Positions 11,498-22,672 of a stretch of 64,000 nucleotides of DNA are shown here, in pieces. Origin of the DNA: Rana temporaria. Its lineage: Eukaryota; Chordata; Amphibia; Anura; Ranidae. The position numbers and the translations under genes are program-made. The notes below the pieces were generated by a model, which did not search any database, was not told the DNA's origin, and saw only the letters and a list, made by a program, of their open reading frames with translations. The stretch covers positions 151,179,142 through 151,243,141 of the forward strand of contig NC_053489.1 in assembly GCF_905171775.1 (NCBI RefSeq). The letters run 5' to 3'. Within the stretch, counting starts at the first letter, position 1. Each line of letters starts with the position of its first letter.

Positions 11498-11916
11498 TGC
11501 CGCGTACACACAAAAGGAATTTCGGACAACAAATGTTCGATGGGAGATTGTTGTCGGAAATTCCGACCGTGTGTATGCTCCATCAGACATTTGCTGTCGA
11601 ATTTCCGACAACAAAAATTTAAGAGCTGGTTCTCAAATTTTCCGACATGTTTTGTTGTCGGAAATTCCGACCGTGTGTACACAATTCCGACGCACAAAAT
11701 TCCACGCATGCTCGGAATCAAGCAGAAGAGCCGCACTGCCTATTGAACTTCATTTTTCTTGGCTCGTCGTACGTCTTGTACGTTACCGTGTTCTTGATGT
11801 TCAGAATCTCCGACAACATTTGTGTGACCGTGTGTATGCAAGACAAGTTTGAGCCAACATCCATTGGAAGAAAATCCATGGTTTTGTTGTCGGAATGTCC
11901 GATTGTCTGTACGCGG
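11498..11916. mobile_element. MITE of the CCGCGTACAC clan
   Basis: The ends TGCCGCGTACACAC and GTCTGTACGCGGTA form imperfect inverted repeats. The interior repeats the motif GTCGGAAATTCCGACCGTGT in several orientations, giving many small hairpins. There is no real ORF. Confidence 0.75.
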
Positions 11917-11929
11917 TATAGGTGTAATT

Positions 11930-12010
11930 TTTCCTGAAAATTTTTGTTTGATAAATGGCTGTGCAAATATTGTGTGACATGAAAAATGACAACAGGTACC
12001 ATTTTATTCT
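11930..12010. repeat. Fragment of TTAA-type family C
   Basis: Resembles 21880-22010: both carry an A/T-rich block with CACAAATA...GTGTGACAT followed by CCATTTTATTCTC and CTCTGCT. Only this block is present. Confidence 0.5.
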
Positions 12011-12112
12011 CCAGAGCCTCTGCTTTCAGAAATATTCATTGTCAATGTTATACACTCTAGACACCTGTATGGGCAGCTTGACTGAGAGGTGTAGTCAGAG
12101 AAACTTCAGTAA

Positions 12113-12430
12113 GCCTCGGTTCACACTATGAACCGCATGTGAATTGCACAGGAATTGCACCACATTCCTCTTCCAGTGTGATTCAGTGAGGTGCGATTTG
12201 AGTAATTTTGAATGGGCTCAAATTGCACCAAAGCAATGCATGCACCTTTTTAGGAGCCACACTGCAACTGGATAGCATGGTGATCAGGTCCAGGCAAATG
12301 CATTGTATTTGAGATCTGAAATTGGGGTGTTGTTAACTTTGTATTGACACCCACAGCGGATTGCAAGGGAAGTGTGATTGGAATGCGGTGTGGGAAACGT
12401 GCACGGGTGGCAGCATTTCCGGTGGGGTGG
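12113..12430. repeat. Partial MITE-like repeat (CCTCGGTTCACAC end)
   Basis: The left end reads CCTCGGTTCACAC and resembles frog repeats with GGTTCACAC termini; a matching right end is not clear. It is non-coding. Confidence 0.4.
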
Positions 12431-12584
12431 CTCTGATACCTGTAAATTTTTTGACATTTGCTACATCTTTACAGTATTTATACTCTTTCTGGAAACAGTG
12501 GGTTGCTTAATTACCAGATTATGTTTCAGATTACTCTTTAAATTTTCCTGTTAAGTTTCCATGTTTGTACCTGTAAAGCAAATA

Positions 12585-12997
12585 CAGTGCAACCTTGGTT
12601 AACAAGTAACATGGTTAACAAGTGTTTTGAAAGACGAGCAACTTTTTTCTTTGTATCCTAACTCGGTTTGCGAGTGTTGTCTCGCAAAACAAGCAGGATT
12701 CAAGCCAATGGGGTGTGCAGTATCGCATTTGGCTAGAGGTGCTGGGGCGCCGGTGACACTCGGAAAAATACTCAGTTTCCGAGTGTTTAGGAGCCTTTCT
12801 GAGGGTTTCTGAGTTCAGCCGAGCTGTCTCCGAGTATTTCTGAGGTTCTCCGGCGCCCCCCCACCTCTGGCCACATGCGGTATTGCATGTAATAGAAGTC
12901 AATGCGGAAACTTGGGAAACTCGATTTGATATGCGAGTACTTTGGATTACAAGCATTCTCCTGGAATGGATTATGCTCGTAATCCAAGATTCCACTG
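12585..12997. mobile_element. Mariner-type MITE (CAGTGCAACCTTGG ends), complete copy
   Basis: The ends CAGTGCAACCTTGG and CCAAGATTCCACTG are flanked by TA. It shares subterminal text with the bigger copy at 1892-4008 (for example CTTTGGATTACAAGCAT). This 413-bp copy gives the uninterrupted form. It is non-coding. Confidence 0.85.
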
Positions 12998-14221
12998 TAG
13001 TCAATTAAATGAAAACCAGTGTGTTTTCACAAAGTGGTTCTAAAGACTTAAACAGGAGCTCCAGGAGCTAAAGGTCAGAAGCTACAAAAACTGCTGACTT
13101 TTAATAAACAGCCACCCACCTGCCCCATGTTCCAGCGCTGTGTTCGGCCCAGCCCAGCCACTTATTAAAGGGGGCTCCCAGACTCCGATAAGCCCTCCAC
13201 CTGCAGACACCGACAACCAACGGCCAGGGTTGTCGGGAAGAGGCCCTTGTCCTCATCAACATGGGGACAAGGTGCTCTGGGGTGGTGATGGGGGGGCAGT
13301 ACACATTATAATGGTGCAAGAATTTTTTTATATCGCCCTCATAAAGCAGAACTAAACTTTCAACAGGGTGTGGTCACTTTTACCAAAAAGTGCAACTTTC
13401 ACATTATGACAAACTTACCACCTAGTTTGCCCTCTTCCAGAGCTGATAGGTCTGCACTCTCCTTCACTGCTGCCATATTCTTCTTGATTTTTCGCTGATT
13501 CTTTGTCATCTTGAATCTTTTTTACTTTGACCAATAGGGACCACTGTTGCTGTAACTCCTGTGCATGAGTGCTAGAGTTACATTATACCAATATCCCACC
13601 TCTATTACTGACAATAGACTGAGAGTGCACTGTGCAAGAGCTGCACACAAAACACTGCTAGGAGAAAGAGAAGGGAGAATTTTGCCAGAACAGCGTTTTT
13701 ATTTTCAAATTTTAGTTCCACTTAGAATATTCACTAGGGTTGGCAAACCCTTTATAATAGTGCCATATTTTCCAGAACGCACCGTACTGTCTTTTAAGGG
13801 AAGCCATGAGATCATCCATGCACATAATGTTATTTACCTTGGCAAACCAAAGATGAAGCATTGGATGGAGGTTTGCTCTCAAGTTCCAGTATGCATGCTC
13901 TGGCATTATTTAAGAGGACGGATGAAGAGAGATTTTATTTTATGCCATTTTAAAGTGTCTGTTATGATGCAGAAGAAAGGCTGCTGATTCTATTGACAGG
14001 GAGACACTATTACCATGTCTTTCTGCCAATATAACCAATCATTTTCAAATACATTGAGTAGCTGAGTTCAAAAAGATGTAAGCACGGGCCAACAAAAATG
14101 TTCAAGACTTCACTCTCTCCTACTTCACAGTAATAGCTAATGCTAAAAGGGAATGTTTTATAAATTACCATTCCAACAAGCAGTATAGGATTTATGGATG
14201 AATCCTATATATCCATTTAAT
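12998..14221. other. Non-coding; a GC-rich repeat-like patch at 13100-13300
   Basis: The patch at 13100-13300 (GGCCAGGGTTGTCGGGAAG, then CTCATCAACATGGGGACAAG) looks like a dispersed repeat fragment. The 140-aa frame at 13565-13987 has no recognisable domain and I do not call it a gene. Confidence 0.4.
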
Positions 14222-14413
14222 TTAACATACTGTATAAGACGACTGGGCGTATAAGACGACCCCCTAATTTTCCAGGAAAAAAATTTGGTTTTGGGATATA
14301 CTCGCCGTATAAGACTACCCCCTTCCTACTAGTGTTTCTGGAAGCTAAGGGGTAGCCAGAACAACCGCTGACTGGAACAACCGATGACAGAAACAGGCTT
14401 TTTTCAGATCTCA

Positions 14414-14712
14414 CTGTGCCATTACATTACATGCCTCACTGTGCCATTACATTACATTACATGCCTCACTGTGCCATTACATTACATTACATGCCTCACT
14501 GTGCCATTACATTACATGCCTCACTGTGCCATTACATTACCATTACATTACATTACATGCCTCCACTGTGCCACCACATGCCTCCACTGTGCCACCACAT
14601 GCCTCCACTGTGCCACCACATGCCTCCACTGTGCCATCACAAGCCTCCACTGTGCCACCACATGCCTCCACTATGCCACCACATGTCTCCACTGTCCCCT
14701 CCACTGTGCCGG
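14414..14712. repeat. Compound minisatellite (CATTACATT and 21-bp CCACTGTGCC units)
   Basis: Two adjacent arrays: first variable copies of CATTACATTACATGCCTCACTGTGC-type units (14414-14570), then about seven copies of a 21-bp unit CCTCCACTGTGCCACCACATG (14560-14712). Long frames through the array are repeat artefacts. Confidence 0.85.
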
Positions 14713-14759
14713 CCAAGACGATCTCCCTACCTTACTTTCTTTTCAGATTTTGGCTTCCA

Positions 14760-15013
14760 GGCTGCGGGCATCGATGATTCAAAAGCCGCGCCTCCTCCTC
14801 AGACTGTTCCGTGATAGGCGGAACATTAATTTTCCCAGCAGGGCCTCTGTTTAGTGTTCCGCCAATCACGGATGTCCTCTCGTCCGAGGATGAGAAGGCA
14901 TCCATGATTGGCGGAACACTGAACAGAGGCCCTGCTGAGAAAATGAGTGTTCCGCCAATCGCAGAACAGTCTGAGGAGGAGGCGCGGCTTTTAAATCATG
15001 GATGCCCGCAGCC
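14760..15013. repeat. Long palindrome
   Basis: Arms of about 115 bp start GCTGCGGGCATC (14760) and end GATGCCCGCAGC (15013). Within the arms AAGCCGCGCCTCCTCCTCAG and GTGTTCCGCCAATC recur in inverted order. It is predicted to extrude as a cruciform or snap-back hairpin. Confidence 0.8.
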
Positions 15014-15215
15014 TGACAGAGCAGGTACCAGCATATAAGACGACCCCCGACTTTGGATGCATTTTTTTGCATCCAAAAGGTCATCTTATACGCCGGAAAA
15101 TATGGTACTGTATATTTATCTTTACCTGAATATAATTAGCAGTAGAATGGAATTTGGAGTAATCAAGAAACCAAACGATAGAAAGAATTTTGTGCAGTGG
15201 GACAAACAGATCTGA

Positions 15216-15586
15216 TGCCTAGTACACACGATCGGTTTTCCAGACGGTCAAAAGACCGCCGGGAAAACCGAGGGGAAAACCAAGACCTGGCTCGGTCCCT
15301 TTTCCCCTGTACACACAGCCGGTTTTCCCGGCAGGAAAACTGCCAGGAGAACTTTGGTCGAGAAAACCGGACGTGTGTATGCTCCCTCGTAGTGTTTCCC
15401 ATAGGAAAAATGCGGGGAAAAAACGCAGCGATCCATGGCGAGAAAAAAGAGAACATGTTCTCATTTTTTAAACTGCAGTTTTCCTGTCGGGTAACCTGCT
15501 AAGGAGCATACACACGGCCGGTTTTCCCGGGCAAAGGAAAACACGGCAGTTTTCCCAAAGCGAAAAACGATTTTGTGTACTAGGCA
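15216..15586. mobile_element. MITE (TGCCTAGTACACAC ends)
   Basis: The ends TGCCTAGTACACACGATC and TTGTGTACTAGGCA form a clear inverted repeat. The interior repeats GGTTTTCCCGGC and its complement. The several 60-100-aa frames inside are artefacts of this repetitive text. Confidence 0.85.
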
Positions 15587-15859
15587 TTAGAAGGATATCA
15601 GTGAGTGGTTTCTTCTCCCACAGGGAAAGTGTTATCAGCTGAATAGATCTCCAAAATCCCATCCTGGGGATTGGTTTACCTGTTTGTGTTGTAAAATTAT
15701 GGTGATGATCCAGAGGCAAAATATTTTCCTCCATATCTATTTGGATCCTAGGGCTTACTAGTATGCGTTTCATGAGGGAAGACTTTAGATTTTAGTTAAA
15801 TGATGTCTTTTAATGTATTTGCATGTCTTAATTGTCATATTTATGGTTGGATGTGTCTT

Positions 15860-16960
15860 ACATGTAGGAAAAAATATTTCATTGATCCATGGAGTGTCAA
15901 ATGAAGTAAAGGTAATCAGTTCCTGCTCTAGCCGAACTCAAAATGTTGTGCCTCTATCTCTACACCAGTTATTTTATCTGGCCAAGTAAATTATGTCATA
16001 ATATAACATTGGATCAGGGAAGCCATTGTCATTATTATTATTATTATTATACACGATTTATATAGCGCCAACAGTTTACGCAGCGCTTTACAATGTAGAG
16101 GGGGGACAACACAATTACAGTACAGTTCCATACAAAAGGTACAGGAGGGCCCTGCTCGTAGAGCTTGCATTCTAAAGGGAGCGGGTGGTGGTACAAAAGG
16201 TAATAGCTGCAGAGAATGATTTGATGGGGGTGGCTCGGGGACAGTTGTTAGGTGGGCATGGGATAGGCTTCCCTGAATACATTCGTTTTCAGGGATCTCC
16301 TAAAGGTGGACAGGGTAGGGGCTGATCGGACATAGCGGGGAAGGGAGTTCCAGAGGATGGGAGAGGCTCTGGAGAAGTCCTGAAGGGGAGCATGGGAGGA
16401 GGTAAAAAGGGAGCTAGAGAGCAGGAAGTCCTGGGAGGAGCGGAGAGGACGATTTGGGCGATATCTGCAGATGGGCTTGGTGATGTAGATGGGGAGGATT
16501 TTGTGAATGACCTTGTATGTTATGGTTAGCTTTTCAAATTGTACACGGTGGGGTAGGGGAATCCAGTGAAGGGATTGGCAGAGAGGAGCAGAAGTCACGG
16601 ATGGTGTCATTTTTACTAGAAGAGTAGTGTTATTGTTATGTGCCTTCTGGCAAACTTGTTTGACCACAAAAAAGGGTTATTTGATGATATATGTATATCA
16701 AATAGAGAAACATTTTCACACATTCATGGAGTGTCAAATGAGATAATGTTAATTAGTTTCTACTGAACGCATCACTTCATGTCTCTATGTCTACCCCAGT
16801 TATTCCATCTGGCCAAGTGAATGCTGTCATAATATAACATTGGATAATTGGAACTACACCATTGTCATGGTTTCGTTTTTAATAGAAGAGTAATATTGTA
16901 GTGTGCATTCTGCCAAGTTTGTTTGCCTACATACAAAGCTACTTGATGGTATACAATCAA
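15860..16960. repeat. Direct duplication split by an L2 insertion
   Basis: About 15870-16032 continued by 16611-16700, and 16715-16960, are two direct copies (shared text CATGGAGTGTCAAATGA, CTGGCCAAGT, CATAATATAACATTGGAT, then AGAAGAGTA). The first is interrupted by the L2 fragment 16033-16604; the second shows the uninterrupted order. Confidence 0.8.
16033..16604 (-). pseudogene. L2/CR1-type LINE 3' end with TGTCAT target duplication
   Basis: The minus strand encodes the typical C-terminal tail of L2-like reverse transcriptases: LHWIPLPHRVQFEKLTITYK, PLRSSQDFLL, ILWNSLPRYVRSAPTLSTFR, ending in FREAYP. The 3' end has CGCTGCGTAAACTGTTGGCG then an ATT-repeat tail (16033-16050). TGTCAT flanks it at 16027-16032 and 16605-16610. 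It is 5'-truncated. Confidence 0.85.
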
Positions 16961-17657
16961 GACTTTTCAGTTTTTATTCCTATATTTAAAAAAATCTTTG
17001 TTAATTTTTCCCACTTTAAATTCATTTTGTTTGAATCAGTGACATATAATCCGAGCTAAATCTATTTTAATTTCAATTTATTAAGGACAAATCTCATGTC
17101 ATGTCTATGGCAGCGGGCACTGGGCAGACATGCACTGACCACCAGTAATCAGAGGATCATCAAATATCATCATCAAACATGCAGGTTACAATACAATTAC
17201 TATTGTTCCACCACAAGACGTGATGTGCTGGATTTGTCTGTCTGTCCTACCCTCCATTATACATTTGCCAATTTTATGGGGTGTTCTGCAGCAGTCAGAA
17301 GATTGACTTCCCTAAGAGGAAATTAGTTTTGTTGACCACTGAATGGTCTCCTGATCATATACTGGTATGCTCCCTTTGAATTTTTTTGTTGCTGTAGCCT
17401 CTCTGAATAAGAAAAATTATATCATCCACAAGAAAAGGGGTTCTCAATAGAGGGAGTATATAAAATGGTAGGAATACATTTTGCTGCATTTTTGCCCCTG
17501 CCATACCTGAGGAAACACATATATTACAGGATAGTTTAGGCGAAAGGTGGGTTTTCATTTAGGCTTGGGAATTTGCACACAGGGAGGTTTTCTTTATAGA
17601 GTGAGTGATATAAGCTTTGGTTAGTGATATTTTGTTATAGAGCTGTCATTATTATTA
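16961..17657. other. Unassigned non-coding sequence
   Basis: AT-rich; I see no gene and no element boundary. Confidence 0.4.
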
Positions 17658-17710
17658 CAGACAATCCCTAGGTTACAAACAAGAGAGGGTCTGTAGGTTT
17701 GTTATCAAAG

Positions 17711-18206
17711 GAGTTGTAAAGTCAGAAGATTTTTTATCTTAATGCATTATATGCATTAAGATAAAAAGCCTTCTGTATGTAGCAGCCTCCCCAGCACCCC
17801 CTAATACTTACCTGAGCCCCATTTCTGTCCAGAGATGTCCACGAGTCCCTCGGCTGTCCATGCTCCCCCTCCCAATTGGCTGAGACACAGCAGCAGCAGC
17901 ACCATTGGCTCCTGTGACTGTCAATCAAAGTCAGTTAGCCAATCAGAAGTGAGAGGGGGCAGGGCCGAATGGCAGCTTTGTGTCTAAATGGACACACACA
18001 GCGGCAGCTCAGCCCGGGTGCCCCAATATCAAGCTGCTTACTGTGGGGGCACTCGACAGGAGGGAGAGGCCAGAAGCAGCAAAGAGGGACCCCAGAAGAG
18101 GAGGATCCAGGCTGCCCTGTGCAAAACCACTGCACAGAGGAGGTAAGTATAATATGTTTGTTATTTTTATTTTATTTTTTAAACAAGACTTTACAATCAC
18201 TGTAAG
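17711..18206. mobile_element. High-copy repeat (AAGGAGTTGTAAAG end), non-coding
   Basis: The left end AAAGGAGTTGTAAAG and right end CTTTACAATCACTGTAAG match the termini of the TTAA element at 54798-55389, though the TTAA itself is mutated here. A short perfect hairpin TTATCTTAATGCAT / ATGCATTAAGATAA lies at 17737-17764. It inserted in the pogo-like element. Confidence 0.65.
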
Positions 18207-18353
18207 TTGATTTGGTTTTTAAGTCGGAACAGGTATTTCAGCCGTTCACTTAAGTGTAGCTCCAGCCCAAAATTTTTTTTTAAGCTGTTTGGATAGCATG
18301 GGGAAGGGTTAACACCCCTGTAACCTTTTTTTTTTTTGCTATCTGGATGTTTG

Positions 18354-19288
18354 TGTAGCGGGCATCTATTTTCCTTGCTGGCCCTGCTTTAAATTTAGGG
18401 GTTAGTCAGAGGATTAGTTACCTCTGACCTATTTTGTTTTCAAATTTGGATCTCTGGCAGCAGTCAGATCCAGGTGTGTTGGGTATTCTTTCTCAGCGGC
18501 CAATTACTGGGGGTTGATCGCCTTGCTGTGCATGCTGGGGAGGGGTATTTAAGGGACAGACGTCACGGGTTCTGGGTTGTCATCCACCCTGGGCAGTCGA
18601 TCCCACCACCCCTGTTTTTGGCCCTCCCTGGCTGGGGGTGCGTATTCAGAGTTTCCTGGCCCAGTAGTCAGACTGGGTCTGCATTGCTAAAGTGGTCCTG
18701 TGCTATCCGTCCTAGAGGGAGGAAGCCGTCGAAGTACCTGGAGAGCACCCAGCACAAGGCTGGTACACTCAGGGGAGGCCTAAACTTAATTGAAGGACCT
18801 CTCGTTGCTGAAAGGCTGAGCAGTGATTGCCCGTCAGTTGCCTGATTTCACAAGTTACTACTTTGAGAAGAGATCCAGGTGCTTAATCCTGAGGTGAGAG
18901 GATTCTGGACCGATTGTATCTCCACCGTTGGGAAGGTCAGTGGCAGAGACTGTACCAAGGTTCCGTGTGACACCCTGGCTGCTAGGACTAGTGAGAGAGG
19001 CCTATCCAGGGGCACAATATCCACTCTGGCTAGAGTGGCGACGAAAGTTTATGTCTGGAGGCTTCCTATCAAGTTCTACACCTGAACCTAATACGCTATA
19101 CCCTATTTTACCTCTTCAACCTATTGTTCGTTCTTTTACCACTTTCGGTAAATAAAGCAGAAAAAAAAGAACGCAACGTGTGGACATTGACTTTGTTTCA
19201 GCTCTCATCCAGTACCCTAGACGGCGGAGAAATAAAGGTAGCGTGCCACCCAAAATAAACCAGCAGCTCCTTTGGGGGTAGTGCTACA
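18354..19288 (+). mobile_element. Probable solo LTR, TGTAGC...GCTACA
   Basis: The ends TGTAGC and GCTACA are perfect 6-bp inverted repeats beginning TG and ending CA, flanked by TTTG at 18350-18353 and 19289-19292. It has a TATTTAAG promoter-like box near 18547 and AATAAA near 19151 and 19231, placing it on the plus strand. A 4-bp duplication would suit a retrovirus-like element, but text such as CTGGCTGCTAGG and CCTATCCAG also recurs in the LTR-like insert at 28067-29465. Frames inside are not genes. Confidence 0.65.
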
Positions 19289-19513
19289 TTTGTAACCGGG
19301 AACTGCCTGTATTTCCTATGGATTGTTAGTGCAGTGTTCTAAAATACTGTTTTGAATATGTGGGTACTTTTGACATATATAATTAAATTATCTTGGTTTA
19401 AGCGGAGCCCCTATAAGAAGCATATATGCATTACAGTGGCATCATGGAGGGGAAAGAAATTATTTAATTGTCTATACAGATATCTAAGTTAACCTCCCCT
19501 AAAGTTCTAGGCT

Positions 19514-20521
19514 GTGATATACAACTATATAGCCTCTATCCTCCCTAAAGATCATGCACTATATATTCTGGGGAAATATAAGAGGGCTAAGAATATGCAT
19601 GCATCATACATACTAGGGGGAGTACAACTGGGGGGATCTGTAGTGGAGAAGGATCTGGGGGTTTTAGTTGATCATAAGCTCAATAATGGCATGCAATGCC
19701 AAGCTGCGGTTTCCAAAGCGAGCAAAGTCCTTTCTTGTATTAAGAGAGGTATGGACTCCAGAGACCGAGATATAATTTTGCCCCTGTACAAATCATTAGT
19801 AAGACCTCATCTGGAATATGCAGTTCAGTTTTGGGCACCAGTTCTCAAAAAGAACATCGGAGAACTGGAGAAAGTGCAGAGAAGGGCAACCAAACTGATA
19901 AGAGGCATGGAGGAGCTCAGCTATGAGGAAAGATTAGAGGAACTGAATTTATTCACTCTTGAGAAGAGGAGAATTAGGGGGGATATGATCAACATGTACA
20001 AATATATAAGAGGTCCATACAGTGAACTTGGTGTTGAGTTATTCACTTTACGGTCAACACTGAGGACAAGGGGGCACTCTTTACGTCTAGAGGAAAAGAG
20101 ATTTCACCTCCAAATACGGAAAGGTTTTTTCACAGTAAGAGCTGTGAAAATGTGGAACAGACTCCCTCCAGAGGTGGTTCTGGCCAGCTCAGTAGATTGC
20201 TTTAAGAAAGGCCTGGATTCTTTCCTAAATGTACAGAATATAACTGAGTACTAAGATTTGTAGGTAAAGTTGATCCAGGGTAAATCCGATTGCCTCTCGG
20301 GGGATCAGGAAGGAATTTTTTCCCCTGCTGTAGCAAATTGGATCATGCTCTGCTGGGGTTTTTTGCCTTCCTCTGGATCAACTGTGGGTATGGAGTTGGG
20401 TGTATAGGATTTTACTGTGTTTTTTATTTTGTTTTTTTATTTTTTGTGGTTGAACTGGATGGACTTGTGTCTTTTTTCAACCTGACTAACTATGTAACTA
20501 TGTAACTATGTAACTATGTAA
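19514..20521 (+). pseudogene. CR1/L2-like LINE reverse-transcriptase C-terminus with TAACTATG tail
   Basis: A 246-aa open frame (19514-20254) is the thumb and C-terminal part of a CR1/L2-type RT: VEKDLGVLVDHKL, PLYKSLVRPHLEYAVQFWAP, VQRRATKLIRGMEELSYEER, EKRRIRGDMINMYKYI and MWNRLPPEVV. The endonuclease and the catalytic YxDD part are absent, so it is a 5'-truncated copy. A 3' UTR follows, with GGTTTTTTGCCTTCCTCTGG, and ends in a tandem TAACTATG tail at 20486-20521. The frame is still open, which suggests a fairly young insertion. Confidence 0.85.
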
Positions 20522-21084
20522 TAGAATTGTATCATTTCTTTCACGCTAGAGGGATACCCCCTGAGACCCCTCCATTTGGTATATATATTTGTCATTTTTA
20601 TTTTAGGTTCCCCATAAGATGTGTTTTTTTTTTCGTGATTATCCGGTTCTCCTCCAAGGGTGTTGGTGTTGTGATGGTTCCCTGGTTCCCGACCCTATGG
20701 TTCACAATAAATAGTATTTGAACTCTATATAATGTAAATAAAATGCATTGTTGTCATTCCATTTATTTATTGGATGTCATCTCATGATGGTCTTATCCAT
20801 ATAGTTTCACACAGACCAAGGAAGGGGGATATTTGGAACCAACGAAATGCATCGTGACATATCTGTCCAGATCTCTCTTGCTACTGTCATATTGGATCTT
20901 GAAGTCATCTAACGTGACTACAATAAAGGATGTAACTATTCTCAAATCAGAGTGGCAAAACAAACGTTATACCATAAAACAAGTGTTTTTAATGTCAATA
21001 CATTGTGGATCTGTAAATAGGCCATGCGTGACACTAATCCATTGTAATTTTGTGAAATAAATTGTATGATTTTAATAGCAGTTC
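20522..21084. other. Non-coding; possible Penelope-tail remnant at 20825-20890
   Basis: The block CCAACGAAATGCATCGTGAC near 20850 resembles the GAAACGCGT block in the Penelope arms at 63460, but the box needed for a hammerhead core is not intact. The rest is AT-rich. Confidence 0.3.
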
Positions 21085-21088
21085 TTAA

Positions 21089-22080
21089 CCCCTTGCCGCC
21101 GAGCGTACGCACTTATGCGGCCTCGGGTTTAAGGGGTTATCGTTTTTTAGAGCGGACGATCGACTTTCCAGGGATAACAACCAATACGGCTAAAAGCCGC
21201 TCAGTTGTTATCCCGGAGGGCCGGGAGGGAACATCCCCCCTCCCTCCGCTCTTACCGGGCCTCCCGTCCTACCGGGAGACCCGATCCACGATCTGCCACC
21301 TCCAGCGCCCAGCCACAGACTGGAATGAAGCCGTAAATGGCTTCGATCCAGTCTATTCAATGTAAACACAGAAGCGACGTTACGACATCACAACATCACT
21401 TCCGGTTTACTCGGCTACCAATGGCACCGAATTTAAGAAAAAATATACAGTATTCAAAATCGCTGTCTTTTAGACCCCCCGATCCCTCCATAAAGGGTCA
21501 CCACCTATTACTGTCACAAGGGATGTTTACATTCCTTGTGACAGCAATAAAAAAGATTAAAACAAAACACAATTTAATATTATAAAAATAAATAAAATAA
21601 ATGATAATAAAAACATTTTTTAAAGCATCCCCGTCCCTGCAGCAAAGAAAACACATATGGAAGTCGCGCCCGCATATGTAAACGGTGTTCAAATCACACA
21701 TGTAAGAGATCGCCGTGATCGTCAGAGCGAGAGCAATAATTCTAACACTAGACCTCTAACACTAGTTTGTCGCCATTCTACGAGTGCATGCAATTATAAA
21801 GCATGACATGTTTGGTATCTATTTACTCGGCGTAAAATCATCATCTTTCACATTATACAAAAAAATGGGCTAACTTTACTGTTTCTTTTTTTATTATTCA
21901 TGAAAGTAAATTTTTCCCAAAAAGTTGCGTTTAAAACACTGCTGCACAAATACAGTGTGACATAAAATATTGCAACAATCGCCATTTTATTCTCTAGATT
22001 CTCTGCTAAAAAATATATATAAAAAATATAACGTTTGGGGGTTCTAAGTAATTTTCTAGCAAAAAATACGGATTTTATCT
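21089..22080. mobile_element. TTAA-type high-copy element, family C
   Basis: It starts with TTAA (21085-21088) then CCCCTTGCCGCC, similar to the family A start. The body is non-coding with GC-rich then AT-rich halves. The right side runs into the MITE at 22081 and the expected GTGG-TTAA end is not seen. Confidence 0.6.
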
Positions 22081-22672
22081 TGTACACACGACCGAGAATC
22101 TCGTTGTAAATGAAACGTTGTTTTCCACGACGAGGCTCTTGTCAGGCTTGTCGAAAATCTTGTCAAGCTTTCTTTGCATACACACTGTCAAGACAAAATC
22201 TCGTCGTTCTCAAACGCGGTGACGTACAACACGTATGACGGCACTATAAAGGGGAAGTTTGATTCCACTGGCACAATCTTTGGGGCTGCTTTTACTAATC
22301 TCATGTTACTGCGCGTTAAGTACAAGTTTGGTAAGGGACGATTCGCGCTTTTCAGTCTGTTACAGCGTGACGAATGTGCTATCTCCATTACAAACGCTAC
22401 TTTTACCGAAGGTGCGCTCCCGTCTCATACTTTATTCTGAGCATGTGCGGGTTTCTAAGCATACACACGAACGTGTTTCTCGTCGTAAACCAGCCCGACG
22501 AGAAACACGACGAGGAAACGGAGACTCCCGACGAGAAAAAAGAGAACATGTTCTTTTTTTTTCTTGTCGAGATCCACGACAGTTTTCTCGACGAAAAACA
22601 AACACACGACTGTTTTTCTTGGCAAAAATGCTCTGCCAGCTCTGCCAGGAAAACGGTTGTGTACGAGGCCTT
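22081..22672. mobile_element. MITE of the GTACACACG clan
   Basis: The left side TTGTACACACGACCGAG and right end GGTTGTGTACGAGGCC are imperfect inverted repeats; the motif TCTCGTCG and its complement recur inside. The 163-aa and 111-aa frames inside are artefacts of this composition. Confidence 0.65.

Larger units (their letters stand above)
14226..15108. mobile_element. Non-autonomous DNA element (GTATAAGACGAC motif) with minisatellite and palindrome
   Basis: The left subterminal text GTATAAGACGACTGGGCGTA and the right side with TATAAGACGACCCCC and CTTATACGCCGG are inverted or repeated versions of one motif. Inside are a minisatellite (14414-14712) and a 254-bp palindrome (14760-15013). There is no coding capacity. 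The superfamily is not identified. Confidence 0.6.
17658..19309. mobile_element. Pogo/Tigger- or mariner-like element split by later insertions
   Basis: The left end CAGACAATCCCTAGGTTACA and right end TTTGTAACCGGGAACTGCCTG are imperfect inverted repeats flanked by TA on both sides. The original element was short; most of the 1.65 kb is a repeat at 17711-18206 and an LTR at 18354-19288. No transposase is left. Confidence 0.7.

Noticed and set aside
13565..13987. 140-aa plus-strand frame as a host exon
   Set aside because: No recognisable domain, no splice-site or codon pattern that I trust, AT-rich surroundings.
14384..14854. 156-aa and 132-aa frames
   Set aside because: They follow the CATTACATT and CCACTGTGCC arrays.
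19289..19293. A 5-bp duplication for the LTR at 18354-19288
   Set aside because: Only TTTG (4 bp) matches on both sides; a fifth base does not.
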